A DNA stretch of 53,195 bases, taken from positions 1 to 53,195 of the forward strand of contig CAIKMS010000010.1 of the NCBI GenBank assembly GCA_903828595.1. The letters run 5' to 3'. The notes beneath the pieces were generated by a model. The model ran no database searches. It had not been told where the DNA came from and saw only the letters and a list, made by a program, of their open reading frames with translations. Shown here in pieces: positions 16,819 through 25,763 of the stretch; position 1 is the stretch's first letter, and each line of letters starts with the position of its first letter. Source of the DNA: an uncultured Pseudomonadota bacterium (lineage in GTDB: Bacteria; Pseudomonadota; Gammaproteobacteria; Steroidobacterales; Steroidobacteraceae). Both the position numbers and the translations under genes were made by a program.

Positions 16819-18156
16819 CTACTTCAGCAACTTCATAACTTCGGCAGCGGCGCTCAGGGTTGCATCGATATCGTCATCGCTGTGAGCAAAGGAGACAAAC
16901 AAGTTCTCAAAGGCGCCCGGATGAAACAAGAATCCGCGCTCCAGCATGCCTTCCCACCAAACGCGGAACTTATCGTGGTCGGCATAACGGGCCGCATCAC
17001 GGTAATTGCGAATCGGCGCTTTAGCGAACCAGACCTGCAGCACCGGACCCACGCCGACCACGTAACCATCCACACCGGCGTCGTGAATGATCTTCTGCAG
17101 GCCGTCATAGAATCGGTTGCAGCGTACGTGCAGTGCCTCGTATAGGCCGGGTACGCGCAACTCATCCATGGCTGCGTTGGCAGCAGCCACCGCAATCACA
17201 TTAGCGCTGTAGGTACCTGCCATAGACACCGTACCATCAGAAACCAAAGCCATGATGTCAGCACGACCACCTAAGGCGGCGACGGGGAATCCACCGCCTA
17301 AGCCTTTTGCGAAAATCGTCAGATCCGGTTTGATGCCGTAGTGGCCTTGGGCGCCGGCGACGTTTAAGCGAAAGCCGGTGATCACTTCATCAAACACTAA
17401 AACAATACCGGCTTTTTCGGTGAGCTCACGCATGGCCTCTAGATAGCCAGGCTCCGGCAAAATACAACCGGTGTTGCACATCACGGCTTCCGTTAGAACC
17501 GCGGCGATGTTATGGCCTTCACGCGCAATGGCATCGCGCAGAGCATCCACGTCGTTCCAGGGCAGAATGATTAAGTTCTCGGAAATACCGGTCGGCATAC
17601 CCGGGCCCTGCGCGACAGCGACCGGTTGATGATCGGGCCCGGCTTCTTCGATTTTAGGATGCTTGCTCCAGTACACGCCATCGGAGAAGCCGTGATACAT
17701 GCCCTCAAAACGAATCGCCTTCTGACGACCGGTGAAGGTGCGGGCCAGACGCAATGCGTAGATCACCGCTTCGGTGCCGGTGTTGCACAAACGCACGCGC
17801 TCAATCGATGGAACGATGTCGACAATTTTTTGCGCCAGCACGGCTTCATCGGCCGTGGGTAGGGCAAACACCGTACCGCGCTCTTGTATGGCTTTAACCA
17901 CAGCCGCGGTAATTTTGGGTGGACGGTGGCCTAAAATCATGGGCCCTAAACCTAAAAGATAGTCGGTGTAGCGATTGCCATCGACGTCAAACAAGTAGGC
18001 TCCTTCGCCGCGATCCACAAACAGCGGGTAGGGGTCCCACCCAGACCAGGTCGCACGCGCGGTGCTATTCACACCGCCCGGGATCAGCTCGCAGGCCGTT
18101 TTGAACAGGGCAGCGCTTTTGGCTGAACGCTCAGGTTTTTGGTAGGTCATGCTCAT
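16819..18156 (-). CDS. Class III PLP aminotransferase, glutamate-1-semialdehyde-aminomutase-like
   Basis: A 445-residue fold-type I PLP enzyme. Features: N-T-G-T-E-A phosphate loop (125-130), the M-Y-H-G stacking segment, D256 in FDEVITGF and the PLP lysine K284 in FAKGLGGGFPV. It resembles HemL, but the setting with a sugar kinase, NagB and an APC permease, and differences such as an extended N-terminus, argue for a catabolic aminotransferase rather than tetrapyrrole synthesis. GGAG eight bases upstream supports the ATG. It should remove or move an amino group from the imported compound, with the acceptor unknown. A true hemL cannot be fully excluded from sequence alone. Confidence 0.82.
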   Translation of the reverse strand: MSMTYQKPERSAKSAALFKTACELIPGGVNSTARATWSGWDPYPLFVDRGEGAYLFDVDGNRYTDYLLGLGPMILGHRPPKITAAVVKAIQERGTVFALPTADEAVLAQKIVDIVPSIERVRLCNTGTEAVIYALRLARTFTGRQKAIRFEGMYHGFSDGVYWSKHPKIEEAGPDHQPVAVAQGPGMPTGISENLIILPWNDVDALRDAIAREGHNIAAVLTEAVMCNTGCILPEPGYLEAMRELTEKAGIVLVFDEVITGFRLNVAGAQGHYGIKPDLTIFAKGLGGGFPVAALGGRADIMALVSDGTVSMAGTYSANVIAVAAANAAMDELRVPGLYEALHVRCNRFYDGLQKIIHDAGVDGYVVGVGPVLQVWFAKAPIRNYRDAARYADHDKFRVWWEGMLERGFLFHPGAFENLFVSFAHSDDDIDATLSAAAEVMKLLK

Positions 18157-18158
18157 GG

Positions 18159-18255
18159 GGTTTGCTCCAAGTTAGAAACAGGTTGCGACTTAAAGTCGTT
18201 AAATCAAACAGGTTCAAAAAAATCAGACAAAGTCAAAAAATCAGATAAGTTCAGG
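18159..18255 (-). other. AT-rich, repeat-containing spacer between APC and aminotransferase genes
   Basis: The 99 bases between these co-directional genes are far richer in A/T than their surroundings. On the plus strand the string CAAAAAATCAGA occurs twice within 30 bases (about 18213-18246), giving two T-runs in the transcript, and CGACTT-A-AAGTCG (18186-18198) is a small inverted repeat. No ORF is credible here. It may be a processing or pausing region that sets transporter versus enzyme levels. Confidence 0.4.
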
Positions 18256-19740
18256 TCAATCGTGATGAGTGTCGGTACCGGTGGTGTCGTGGTGGGCAGG
18301 CCCGTCATTGGCTGGGCGAAAAAAGGCGATTTGATAGATCCGGTCCAGCACCAGGGCGACTAACAGCCCTACGCCCACCGAACCGGCGCCATACGCAAGA
18401 ATGATGGGTGTGGTCGCGCCGCTACGCGCCGATTCAATCACTACCCAGAACATAAACACCACGCCCAGCCCGGGCAGTACACCACCCAGCCAAAAGTGCT
18501 GCGCACTGTGCCTGAAGGTCGCGCGGTGCTGCCAAACAGCCGCCGCCCCCGTCAGTCCATAAAAAAGACACGCTATGAGGCCCAGGCTCGCTGCAACGTT
18601 ACCTAAGGCTTCGCCGATGCTGCCGGTCATCAGTGTCAAAACCAGCAGACACAGGTTTAGCCCGCTCATGCATACGGTTGCGGCCCACGGCGTGCCTTGA
18701 GCGTTACGCTGTTGAAAAACACCGGGCATCACCCCGTCGCGTGACATGGCCAGACTCATCCGGGCCGCAGCAATCACTGCGGCCTGCAGGGTAGCCAGCG
18801 TGCCGGTGAGTACCGCGAGGCTTACCACCGAGCGATACGGACCGGGCAGTAAACGCTCGCTGATGACTGCCAGGGCGTTGCCGGCGTGGGCGGCAAGTTC
18901 GGCAGGGTTGAGCACGGCCTGCAGCCCAAAGATGCTCAGCGCGTAAATGATCACCAAAATCACCACGCTGGCGATGGCAGCCCGTCCGGCGTTGTGGGCA
19001 CCGTCGCGCGTTTCCTCATTGACGTAGATCGCGGCATCCCAGCCCGAGTACATGAAGCAGGCCACCAACAAGCCGTTCATCAGGCCGCGCATACCGCCCA
19101 TAGCCTCAAAACTAAACCAGTGCCAGCTAAATGCCGTGGCGCTGGTGCCGTTAGCCAGTGCCCTGATGCCTAAGAAGGCCAAGGTCAATAAGACCACGTA
19201 CTGAAAAACAACGATCAGACCTTCAAAGCGTGAAGCCACTTTAAGCCCCATCAGCGCCAGAGCCGTCACCGCGACATTCCAAAGACCTCCGCAAAGCGCC
19301 ACGGCCCAGGGTCGGTCCACCCACTGGGGTGCCAACAAATCCAGCGTGTAGCTTCCTGCCGGAATCGTCAGGCTGCTGGTGCCTAGGGTGTAGTAGAGAA
19401 GGATCATCCAGCCGCACAAAAATCCTAAGTACGGATGAAAGACTCGCGCCACCCAGCTGTAGGTCGCGCCGGCTCGAGGATCCCAGACATTTAAGCGCTG
19501 GTAAGCCAGCGCAATCCCTAACATGGGTAAAAAACACACCACGATGGGCAGGGGGCCGCCCAGACCGCAGGCCGCTACTAGCGTGGCCAAAGACACCGCC
19601 AGTGTTTGGGCAGGTCCGGAACTGGACAAACCCAGCACAATCGCATCCCCCAGTCCAAACGACTTAGCCGCCGAGGGCTTAAGAGGAGGGTGATCGCGGT
19701 CCGAATTCGGCATAACGGTTCCGTCTAATGATTGGGTCAT
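18256..19740 (-). CDS. APC-superfamily amino acid/amine permease
   Basis: A 494-residue inner-membrane carrier with about twelve hydrophobic segments. The first helix region has the APC signature with an unwound G-S/G-x-G type stretch (LGDAIVLGLSSSGPAQTLA), followed by DPRAGATYSWVARVFHPYLGFLCGW, typical of amino acid/polyamine transporters, and A-R-M-S-L-A-M-S-R-D-G around helix 8. It is the first gene of the group that includes the aminotransferase, kinase and nagB, so it should bring the amino compound into the cytosol. The C-terminus ends in a His/Asp-rich tail. Substrate unknown; an amino-group-bearing compound fits both family and neighbours. Confidence 0.85.
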   Translation of the reverse strand: MTQSLDGTVMPNSDRDHPPLKPSAAKSFGLGDAIVLGLSSSGPAQTLAVSLATLVAACGLGGPLPIVVCFLPMLGIALAYQRLNVWDPRAGATYSWVARVFHPYLGFLCGWMILLYYTLGTSSLTIPAGSYTLDLLAPQWVDRPWAVALCGGLWNVAVTALALMGLKVASRFEGLIVVFQYVVLLTLAFLGIRALANGTSATAFSWHWFSFEAMGGMRGLMNGLLVACFMYSGWDAAIYVNEETRDGAHNAGRAAIASVVILVIIYALSIFGLQAVLNPAELAAHAGNALAVISERLLPGPYRSVVSLAVLTGTLATLQAAVIAAARMSLAMSRDGVMPGVFQQRNAQGTPWAATVCMSGLNLCLLVLTLMTGSIGEALGNVAASLGLIACLFYGLTGAAAVWQHRATFRHSAQHFWLGGVLPGLGVVFMFWVVIESARSGATTPIILAYGAGSVGVGLLVALVLDRIYQIAFFRPANDGPAHHDTTGTDTHHD

Positions 19741-19871
19741 TGTAATGAATTGTCTGGCGCTAGGCTAGGCAGCTTAAAGCCGTCGGTTTACGGCGCGGCT
19801 ATTCTCGGGTACAACCGCTGCCAGTTATCTTACCAACCGGTTATTACATAAGACTTTTTGGGGGTTTTACC

Positions 19872-20354
19872 GTGAGTCATTTGGCAGCAAAGCCAGCCCA
19901 GGGCCTGCAGATAGAGTCGCCGGGGCTTGAACGCCCGGTGATCGAGCGCTGGGCCTACTGGGCGGGCGTCGCCGGTGAATTGGTACTGATTCCCACGTTT
20001 TTTATGAACATGGACTGGTGGAAACAGCTGGGACTGGTGCTGCCTTTTGGTGCCGTCTGGTTAATTGGCTGGTGGCGTCTGCAGGGGCGGCTGGATATTT
20101 ACGAAGTGGCTGAGCTTAAGCGACGGCTCGCGCAGGCGACCTCGCAGATGGAGCAGGCCCGCGCGCAGTTACTGCAGGGCCAGTCGGCGGATGACAGTCA
20201 AACACCGGAAGACTGGCGTTTTGAGTGGCGCTATCAGGAGCGGCGCGCGCTGGAGCGCTTCGAACAGGCCGCGCAATCCCTAGCGGAATTGCAAAAGCCG
20301 CAGACTCAAGGCTGGTGGCGTCGACGCAGCGGTTCTGTGCAGGACGCGCCGTAG
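19872..20354 (+). CDS. Uncharacterised membrane protein with coiled-coil tail
   Basis: A 160-residue protein I do not recognise. Two adjacent hydrophobic segments (about residues 28-46 and 50-68, rich in Trp) are followed by a basic, Arg/Gln/Glu-rich region with heptad character (ELKRRLAQATSQMEQARAQL and a second helix near 120-140). It ends in a basic W-W-R-R-R stretch. This suggests a small inner-membrane protein with a cytosolic coiled coil. Start is GTG, with GGGGG eight bases upstream. It is divergent from the APC permease gene and precedes ygiQ by 57 bases; a functional link with either is not evident. The coding call rests on composition and ORF quality. Confidence 0.65.
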   Translation: MSHLAAKPAQGLQIESPGLERPVIERWAYWAGVAGELVLIPTFFMNMDWWKQLGLVLPFGAVWLIGWWRLQGRLDIYEVAELKRRLAQATSQMEQARAQLLQGQSADDSQTPEDWRFEWRYQERRALERFEQAAQSLAELQKPQTQGWWRRRSGSVQDAP

Positions 20355-20411
20355 ACGAGTTAAAAGTGCCTAAGCCCTGTCTGTAGCGCGTCAGATCAGC
20401 GACAATGACGC

Positions 20412-22736
20412 ATGGACACTACGTTAAGCGCACCCCCCAAAGATCTTTTTTCTTATCGCAAGTACTGGGCGAGTCGCTTCGGCGTGGCGCCGTTTCTGCC
20501 CACGACCCGGGCCGAAATGCAGGCCCTGGGCTGGGATTCGTGCGACATCATCGTAGTCACCGGCGATGCCTATGTGGACCACCCCAGTTTTGGTATGGCG
20601 ATCGTAGGGCGATTGCTGGAGGCCCAAGGTTTTAGGGTAGGCATCATCGCTCAGCCCGACTGGCACAGTGCCGATGCCTTTAAAGCACTGGGTAAGCCCA
20701 ACCTGTTTTTCGGCATCACGGCCGGCAACATGGACTCGATGGTGAATCGCTACACCTCGGATCGGCGGGTGCGTAGTGATGACGCGTACACCCCCGGCGG
20801 TGTGGGCGCCAAGCGACCGGATCGCTCGGTGATTGTTTACGCGCAGCGGGCCCGCGAGGCGTTTGAGGACGTGCCGATAGTCATTGGTGGCATTGAGGCG
20901 TCTTTGCGGCGCATCGCCCACTTTGACTACTGGTCAGAAAAAGTTCGTCGCTCGGTGTTGTTAGATGCCAAAGCGGATCTGTTGGTGTATGGCAACGGGG
21001 AGCGCGCCATCGTTGAGATTGCGCATCGGCTAGCCGACGGCCAGTCGATTTATGCCATCACCGATGTGCGTGGCACGGCTTACATCCGTCGAGCCTCACC
21101 CGAGGGTTGGATTGAAGTGGATTCCACGGATTTGGATACCCCCGGGCCTTTAGCGCCCCCGGTCGATCCGTATGCCATGGAACCGGTACGTAATGCCGGT
21201 GCCACCAGCCTGGAAAAACCACCCGCTGAGCCGAGTCTGGCCCAGGGCGGTGTGGCTGTGGTGCGTTTCACCCGTCGGGTAAAAACCGTGGATCGCACTC
21301 GCAGTGTGGTGCGACTGCCAGCCTTTGAGCAGGTGCGTGATGATCCGGTGCTGTATGCGCACGCCTCGCGCATTTTGCATTTGGAAGCCAATCCCGGTAA
21401 CGCCAGAGCCTTGACGCAGCGTCATGGCAATGTGGATGTGTGGCTTAATCCGCCGCCCTGGCCGTTGACCACGCCGGAAATGGATGCGGTGTACGAGTTG
21501 CCCTATCAGCGCGTACCGCATCCGTTTTATGGCGATGCGGTTATTCCTGCTTACAAGATGATTCGCTTTTCAGTGACCATTCAGCGTGGTTGTTTTGGTG
21601 GCTGCACGTTTTGCAGCATCACCGAGCACGAAGGACGCATCATTCAGAACCGATCGGAGAAGTCGATTCTCTCGGAAGTAGAGCAGGTTCGCGATACCGT
21701 ACCGGGCTTTACCGGCGTGATCTCCGATCTGGGCGGACCCACCGCCAACATGTACCGATTGGCGTGTAAGTCGAAGGCGATTGAGACGGCCTGCCGTAAA
21801 CCCAGTTGCGTCTATCCGGGCGTGTGCCCGAATTTAAACACCGACCACAGTCCGTTAATTCAACTGTACCGGCGGGCGCGCGAATTGCCGGGAATTAAAA
21901 AGGTTTTGATTGCCTCAGGCGTTCGTTACGATCTAGCGGTCGAGTCGCCGGCCTACGTCAAAGAGTTGGCTACCCATCACGTCGGCGGATACTTAAAAAT
22001 CGCGCCCGAGGCGATTGGTGAGGGTCCGTTGTCGAAGATGATGAAGCCCGGTATCGGCACGTACGACAAGTTCAAAGAGCTGTTTGATCGCTACAGTCGC
22101 GAGGCCGGTAAAGAGCAGTACCTGATTCCGTACTTTATCGCCGCTCATCCCGGCACGACCGATGAGGACATGCTGGAGCTGGCCTTATGGCTGAAGCGCA
22201 ACGGTTTTCGCGCTGATCAGGTCCAGGCTTTCTTGCCGTCGCCGATGGCCACAGCTACAGCGATGTGGCACTCGGGAAAGAACCCTTTGAAGCGAGTCGG
22301 GCGTGATACCGAAGAGGTTGTGGTGCCTAAGGGGCTGAAAGTACGGCGCCTGCATAAAGCGTTTTTGCGTTACCACGATGCGAACAATTGGCCGCTGCTG
22401 CGTGAGGCCTTAAAGCGCATGGGCCGGGCTGAGCTCATTGGTAACGGTAAACGCCATTTGATACCCACCTGGCAGCCGGCCGGCACAGGCGAGTCCGCGA
22501 CCCCCGCGGTGCCGGGCGCCCGTCGGCCCCGACCCGGGGCGTCAGCCCGTCCGGTGACCCCGATGCGCACCCAGCATACCGGGCTGCCACGAACTCCCGT
22601 GCGTGCACCCCCAGGCAGCCGTCCTGCGGTGGCTAAAGGGGCAGCTCCGACGGGACTGGGCCGGGCCAAGCCGGCCTTGCGTGCGCCTAGCGTCAAGCCG
22701 GCCCGAGCGGCACCGACCCGGCCGCGAGCTCGGTAA
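20412..22736 (+). CDS. ygiQ: YgiQ-family radical SAM protein
   Basis: A 774-residue radical SAM enzyme of the YgiQ family. An N-terminal domain with [17 protein letters not shown] and [18 protein letters not shown] precedes the radical SAM core, whose 4Fe-4S ligands are C394, C398 and C401 ([10 protein letters not shown]). A further conserved cysteine cluster (C-R-K-P-S-C...C-P-N-L) follows at about 455-475. The reaction is unknown for the family. The last 85 or so residues are a low-complexity Pro/Ala/Arg-rich basic tail that could contact nucleic acid or ribosomes. Its stop overlaps the start of the next small gene by one base. Confidence 0.92.
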   Translation: MDTTLSAPPKDLFSYRKYWASRFGVAPFLPTTRAEMQALGWDSCDIIVVTGDAYVDHPSFGMAIVGRLLEAQGFRVGIIAQPDWHSADAFKALGKPNLFFGITAGNMDSMVNRYTSDRRVRSDDAYTPGGVGAKRPDRSVIVYAQRAREAFEDVPIVIGGIEASLRRIAHFDYWSEKVRRSVLLDAKADLLVYGNGERAIVEIAHRLADGQSIYAITDVRGTAYIRRASPEGWIEVDSTDLDTPGPLAPPVDPYAMEPVRNAGATSLEKPPAEPSLAQGGVAVVRFTRRVKTVDRTRSVVRLPAFEQVRDDPVLYAHASRILHLEANPGNARALTQRHGNVDVWLNPPPWPLTTPEMDAVYELPYQRVPHPFYGDAVIPAYKMIRFSVTIQRGCFGGCTFCSITEHEGRIIQNRSEKSILSEVEQVRDTVPGFTGVISDLGGPTANMYRLACKSKAIETACRKPSCVYPGVCPNLNTDHSPLIQLYRRARELPGIKKVLIASGVRYDLAVESPAYVKELATHHVGGYLKIAPEAIGEGPLSKMMKPGIGTYDKFKELFDRYSREAGKEQYLIPYFIAAHPGTTDEDMLELALWLKRNGFRADQVQAFLPSPMATATAMWHSGKNPLKRVGRDTEEVVVPKGLKVRRLHKAFLRYHDANNWPLLREALKRMGRAELIGNGKRHLIPTWQPAGTGESATPAVPGARRPRPGASARPVTPMRTQHTGLPRTPVRAPPGSRPAVAKGAAPTGLGRAKPALRAPSVKPARAAPTRPRAR

Positions 22737-23146
22737 TGACAGCCGGTTATCGTCTGGCCAGACCCTGGCAGGTGGTCGCCGGCGCCTCGCCTACGCGCTA
22801 CACGCTTCAGGCGTTGGATGGTTCGGTGGAGGTAGTGCTATCCGGGGTAGCCCAGCCTCGATGGCCGGCCGCCGGTCAGGCACTGAGTATTGAAGAGTTA
22901 CGCTCTGCTCGTCCCGGGGGGCGGGCGATATTACTGCTGCGTGAAGCGCAAGAAAGCACCACCGTTGAGACCGAATCGTGGTGGGTTCATGAAAAATTAC
23001 CGAATATTTTCAACGATTTAAATGATAAATTTAAACCCAGTCGAGGATCTCGTTGGATCATTTGGTGGTTCATTACCTTGCTGGCTATCCCGGGTATGCC
23101 GCGCGTTGTGCGCTGGTGGCACGGGCGTAGAACGACCACTTCGTAA
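22736..23146 (+). CDS. Uncharacterised small membrane-anchored protein
   Basis: A 136-residue protein I do not recognise. Its ATG shares one base with the ygiQ stop (TAATG), so translation is likely coupled. The first 75 residues look like a small beta-rich domain, a middle segment has charged residues (ETESWWVHEKLPNIFNDLNDKF), and one hydrophobic helix (about 106-122, WIIWWFITLLAIPG) is followed by a basic tail, suggesting a single-pass inner-membrane protein. No signal peptide is evident. The base composition drops in G+C around 22980-23060. Function unknown; coupling suggests a link with YgiQ. Confidence 0.6.
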   Translation: MTAGYRLARPWQVVAGASPTRYTLQALDGSVEVVLSGVAQPRWPAAGQALSIEELRSARPGGRAILLLREAQESTTVETESWWVHEKLPNIFNDLNDKFKPSRGSRWIIWWFITLLAIPGMPRVVRWWHGRRTTTS

Positions 23147-23240
23147 GGCGCTTTACAGTTGCTCCGTCTTTGCCGGCAAGGGTACATTGTGCGCTGCAAA
23201 GAACCGTGCCCTGCGCACCCAGTAGCTAAAGGAAAGCGTC

Positions 23241-25742
23241 ATGGTTGAACTTTCTCCCCCCAAAAACACCGGACGCACGGTGCACAAGTTTGGTGGGTCC
23301 TCGGTGGCTAATGCCGATTGCTTTCGCCGGGTGGCGGCGATTATTGAGGCCGATACGCATCCTATTAAGGGCGTGGTCTTATCGGCCTGCCGGGGCGTCA
23401 CCGACGCTTTGCTGGGCTTAGTCACCAGTGCCGCCAGCTTAGAGGCACAAGCCACACGAGCCAGCTTAGAGGCGATTCACGCCCGTCACGTGGCCATCGC
23501 CCAGGAGATCTTAAGCTCGGCTAACGCTGACGCCTATGTTGCAAAACTTACCGCGGACTGCCTTGATATCGAGGGCGTGTTAAAGGCCGTGCGGGTGTTG
23601 CGCGCCGCAGCGCCTAACATGTGTGATCTGATCTCCGGTTACGGTGAGATCTGGTCGACGCGATTGTTTGCGGCCATGCTCAGCGAACGGGTCAGCGACC
23701 CTTCCAGCGTGCAGTGGGTAGACGCCCGTCAGGTGCTGGTGGTGGAGTGGGGCCCGTTAGGTCCGGTGGTGCAGTGGGCGGCGTCCAGCGCCAATCTGGC
23801 GGCCTGCGTACCGGCTGACTTCAAAGGCACCTTGGTGATCACCGGGTACATCGCCTCTGACATGGCGGGCGTGCCCACCACGCTGGGTAGAAACGGCAGC
23901 GATTATTCCGGGTCGATTTTTGGCGCGTTGCTGGATGCCGAGGAGATCACCATTTGGACCGACGTGAACGGCGTCTTGTCGGCCGATCCGCGCCGCGTAC
24001 CTGATGCCAAAATCATTGACTCGCTGTCGTATCACGAGGCGATGGAGCTGGCGTACTTCGGTGCCAAGGTCATCCATCCTCAAACCATGGCGCCGGCCGT
24101 ACGCCGCGGCATACCCATCTGGATTCGCAATACCTTTGAGCCGCAGCAGCCAGGCACAGTGATCTCCAGTACATCGAGTAGCGTGATCACCGTTAAGGGC
24201 ATCACCACGGTGGATAAAGTCACGCTGCTCAACCTAGAGGGGGCGGGCATGATCGGCGTGCCGGGCGCAGCACAGCGTTTGTTCGGTGCGCTGCGCGACG
24301 CCGGTATTTCCGTCATCTTGATTAGTCAGGCCAGTTCCGAGCACTCCATCTGTTTTGCGCTACCGGATGATCAAGCCACACGGGCGGAGCAGGTTGTTCG
24401 CCGTGCCTTCGAGACCGAACTGCGCGAGGGGCAGATCCAAAGCATTTTGGTGACGCCTGACTGCGCTATTTTGGCGGTGGTTGGCGATGGTATGGCCGGT
24501 ACCCCGGGTGTCGCGGCTAAATTATTTGACGCGCTTCGTGAGTCCGCGGTGAACGTGCGGGCGATTGCTCAGGGAGCGTCGGAGCGCAATATCTCGGTGG
24601 TGGTCGATTCCAGCCAGTCCTCGCGGGCCTTACGAGCGGTACACGCGGCCTTTTATTTATCCCCACACACGGTGTCGATCGGCGTGATCGGTCCGGGTGT
24701 GGTTGGCGCTGCGTTGCTGGCGCAAATTGCCAGTCAGGCTGAGCGACTGCGACGGGAACTCAAGGTGGACTTGCGCGTACGCGGCATCCTGACCCGGCGC
24801 CAGATGCTGCTTGCCGATAACGAGATTGACCTTTCGAACTGGAAAACGTCAATCGCAGACACTGGAGTAGGCGCGGATCTGGAGTCATTTGTAGAGCACG
24901 TGCACGCAGGCCACCTGCCGCACACGGTGTTGGTGGATTGCACGGCCAGTGATGACATGGCCTTGCGTTACGAGGCGTGGATGCGCGCGGGTATACACAT
25001 CGTGACCCCCAACAAGCGAGCTAACAGCGGCGATTACGCGATCTATTCGACCCTGCAGAAGCTTCGCCGTGAGGGCGCCAGCCATTATCTTTACGAGGCG
25101 ACCGTTGGGGCTGGGCTGCCGGTCATTCGCACCCTGAGTGATTTACGGGAAACCGGCGATAAGGTGGAGTCGGTGGACGGTATTTTCTCGGGCACTTTGG
25201 CCTACCTGTTCAACATCTATGACGGCTCTGAGCCGTTCTCGGCAATCGTTCGTGCGGCCAAAGAAAAAGGCTATACCGAGGCTGATCCGCGGGATGACCT
25301 GTCAGGCACCGATGTGGCGCGCAAGTTGATTATTTTGGGTCGTGAGATGGGCCTGGCTATCGAGCTTTCGGATGTGGATGTGGAAAGCTTAGTGCCTGAG
25401 GCGCTTAACGATTGCAGCAGCGAAGAATTTTTGGCGCGATTGCCGGAATTTGACGGGCAGTTGGCCGCGCGGGTCGCGACGGCCGCTAAGGCCGGGCGTG
25501 TGTTGCGCTACGTGGGTCGCGTGGAAATCAACGGCCGCGCGACGGTGGGGCTTGCCGAGGTGGAGCGCTCACACCCGTTTGCCAATATGGCCCTGACCGA
25601 TAACGTCGTTCGATACAGCAGCGCGCGTTACAATCAAAATCCTCTGATCGTGCAAGGCCCTGGAGCGGGTCCCGAAGTTACCGCCGCGGGCGTCTTTGCC
25701 GATATCCTTCGACTGTGCGCCTATCTGGGCGCTAAAACTTAA
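23241..25742 (+). CDS. thrA: Bifunctional aspartokinase / homoserine dehydrogenase
   Basis: An 833-residue fused enzyme for the first and third steps from aspartate to homoserine. The aspartokinase domain starts with VHKFGGSSVANADCFRRVA and covers about 1-300; ACT-type regulatory domains follow (about 315-460, with NISVVV); the homoserine dehydrogenase domain starts near 475 (GVIGPGVVGAALLAQI, NAD(P)-binding) and includes VDCTASD and the catalytic region DDLSGTDVARKLIILGRE. AAAGGAAAG lies just upstream. Length matches ThrA/MetL types; position before thrB and thrC identifies it as thrA, probably feedback-inhibited by threonine. I see no threonine-rich leader peptide or attenuator in the 94 bases upstream. 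Confidence 0.96.
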   Translation: MVELSPPKNTGRTVHKFGGSSVANADCFRRVAAIIEADTHPIKGVVLSACRGVTDALLGLVTSAASLEAQATRASLEAIHARHVAIAQEILSSANADAYVAKLTADCLDIEGVLKAVRVLRAAAPNMCDLISGYGEIWSTRLFAAMLSERVSDPSSVQWVDARQVLVVEWGPLGPVVQWAASSANLAACVPADFKGTLVITGYIASDMAGVPTTLGRNGSDYSGSIFGALLDAEEITIWTDVNGVLSADPRRVPDAKIIDSLSYHEAMELAYFGAKVIHPQTMAPAVRRGIPIWIRNTFEPQQPGTVISSTSSSVITVKGITTVDKVTLLNLEGAGMIGVPGAAQRLFGALRDAGISVILISQASSEHSICFALPDDQATRAEQVVRRAFETELREGQIQSILVTPDCAILAVVGDGMAGTPGVAAKLFDALRESAVNVRAIAQGASERNISVVVDSSQSSRALRAVHAAFYLSPHTVSIGVIGPGVVGAALLAQIASQAERLRRELKVDLRVRGILTRRQMLLADNEIDLSNWKTSIADTGVGADLESFVEHVHAGHLPHTVLVDCTASDDMALRYEAWMRAGIHIVTPNKRANSGDYAIYSTLQKLRREGASHYLYEATVGAGLPVIRTLSDLRETGDKVESVDGIFSGTLAYLFNIYDGSEPFSAIVRAAKEKGYTEADPRDDLSGTDVARKLIILGREMGLAIELSDVDVESLVPEALNDCSSEEFLARLPEFDGQLAARVATAAKAGRVLRYVGRVEINGRATVGLAEVERSHPFANMALTDNVVRYSSARYNQNPLIVQGPGAGPEVTAAGVFADILRLCAYLGAKT

Positions 25743-25763
25743 CACTGATTAGGAAGAGTGAAC

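Noticed and set aside
16819..18156. Annotation as hemL (glutamate-1-semialdehyde aminomutase)
   Set aside because: The fold is similar, but the operon with permease, sugar kinase and nagB argues for a catabolic aminotransferase; kept as class III without a symbol.
20424..20921. 165-codon minus-strand ORF inside ygiQ
   Set aside because: Antisense to a strongly conserved enzyme region; no recognisable domain.
23147..23240. Threonine leader peptide and attenuator before thrA
   Set aside because: No short ORF rich in Thr/Ile codons and no terminator-antiterminator pair is visible in this gap.
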